Source of the DNA: Folioceros fuciformis
Lineage: Eukaryota > Anthocerotophyta > Anthocerotopsida > Anthocerotales
Length of the DNA: 54,524 nt
Assembly (NCBI GenBank): GCA_049999805.1
Contig: JBNGIO010006162.1
Span: 1 to 54,524, forward strand
Direction of reading: 5' to 3'
The position numbers and the translations under genes are program-made. Positions within the stretch are counted from its first letter, which is position 1. Every line of letters begins with the position of its first letter. Positions 54,310-54,524 of the stretch are shown piece by piece. The notes beneath the pieces are model-generated. The model saw nothing but the letters and a program-made list of their open reading frames with translations, was not told the DNA's origin and ran no database searches.

Positions 54310-54321
54310 GCTCTGATACCA
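54310..54321 (-). other. Retrotransposon primer-binding site (initiator tRNA-Met)
   Basis: On the element strand the sequence is TGGTATCAGAGC, the classic match to the 3' end of plant initiator tRNA-Met, directly next to the 5' LTR at 54322. Confidence 0.95.
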
Positions 54322-54524
54322 TGACAAGTGCGAGCGTTCACGAAAGCTGGTAAGCGTATGAATAAACGAATGAATGAGACGTCGCTGTCTTGGACACCCA
54401 AGAGTCATGTCCTGACGGTTAGGGTTTTTGCTAACCTACGACCTGTACAGCTAGCATATACTGTCACTCCCACTCATGTCTAGAGTTAGGATGTGTATAA
54501 ATTGTCATATTTATATATAATTAA
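54322..54524 (-). repeat. 5' LTR of the copia element, incomplete
   Basis: Matches 48778-48980 at 200 of 203 positions and is cut by the end of the window. Confidence 0.95.

Larger units (their letters stand above)
48778..54524 (-). mobile_element. Ty1/copia LTR retrotransposon, nearly complete, truncated by window end
   Basis: The element lies in minus orientation: 5' LTR at the right (54322 onward, cut by the window), primer-binding site, leader, gag, pol, and 3' LTR at the left (48778-49072). LTR ends form a TGACA/TGTCA inverted repeat. Over the 203 bases of overlap the two LTRs differ at three positions (all transitions), about 1.5 percent, so insertion was recent. The domain order protease, integrase, reverse transcriptase, RNase H identifies copia. 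An in-frame stop in gag and a changed integrase residue suggest this copy is not autonomous. It landed in the minisatellite at 48686-48777. Confidence 0.95.

Overview
The window is eukaryotic nuclear DNA from a land plant. It has GT-AG introns, plant-type proteins, a Ty1/copia retrotransposon and long repeat-rich intergenic stretches. Most introns are short (about 75 to 250 bases). Two PPR proteins carry a divergent DYW-type domain ending in DRH or DRN instead of DYW. From memory of the literature, the DRH-type variant is associated with U-to-C organelle RNA editing, found in hornworts, lycophytes and ferns. With the compact introns, this makes a hornwort-like seed-free plant my best guess, by inference only.

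Layout. 1-4.4 kb: decayed repeats with a SWIM zinc-finger fragment and a 169-bp tandem array. 4.4-6.8 kb: a complete 11-exon TOM40 gene. 7.9-9.7 kb: an intronless plastid aspartate kinase. 11-17.3 kb: two tandem PLS-class PPR genes; the first is broken by frameshifts and the second is an intact 1107-residue product that looks like two PPR proteins fused head to tail. 18.2-19.6 kb: an ALKBH2/3-type DNA repair dioxygenase. 19.9-21.1 kb (minus): a GONST-type nucleotide-sugar transporter. 24.3-27.3 kb: a six-exon GRAS regulator resembling the SCL26/RAM1 group. 27.4-34.7 kb: repeat-rich, with minisatellites, a broken non-LTR retrotransposon and a decayed minus-strand RING-H2 gene whose acidic tail has grown into a 15-bp satellite. 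35.2-40.3 kb (minus): an almost fully resolved BRCA2 gene. 40.9-43.8 kb (plus) and 44.6-47.1 kb (minus): a tail-to-tail pair of paralogous PPR-DYW-like genes that also carry an OSB-type PDF motif. 47.5-48.8 kb: minisatellite containing a LINE zinc-finger fragment. 48.8 kb to the end: a young Ty1/copia element in minus orientation, running off the window.

The genes do not form an operon. Several products are organelle-directed (TOM40 import pore, plastid aspartate kinase, PPR RNA-binding proteins) and two act in DNA repair (ALKBH2/3, BRCA2), but I see no evidence of coordinated regulation. The most unusual content is the PPR-PDF-DYW-variant pair, the fused PPR gene, the half-BRC repeats of BRCA2 and the RING/acidic-repeat locus. 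Gene models were built by hand from reading frames, splice signals and family knowledge; no alignment or transcript data were available.
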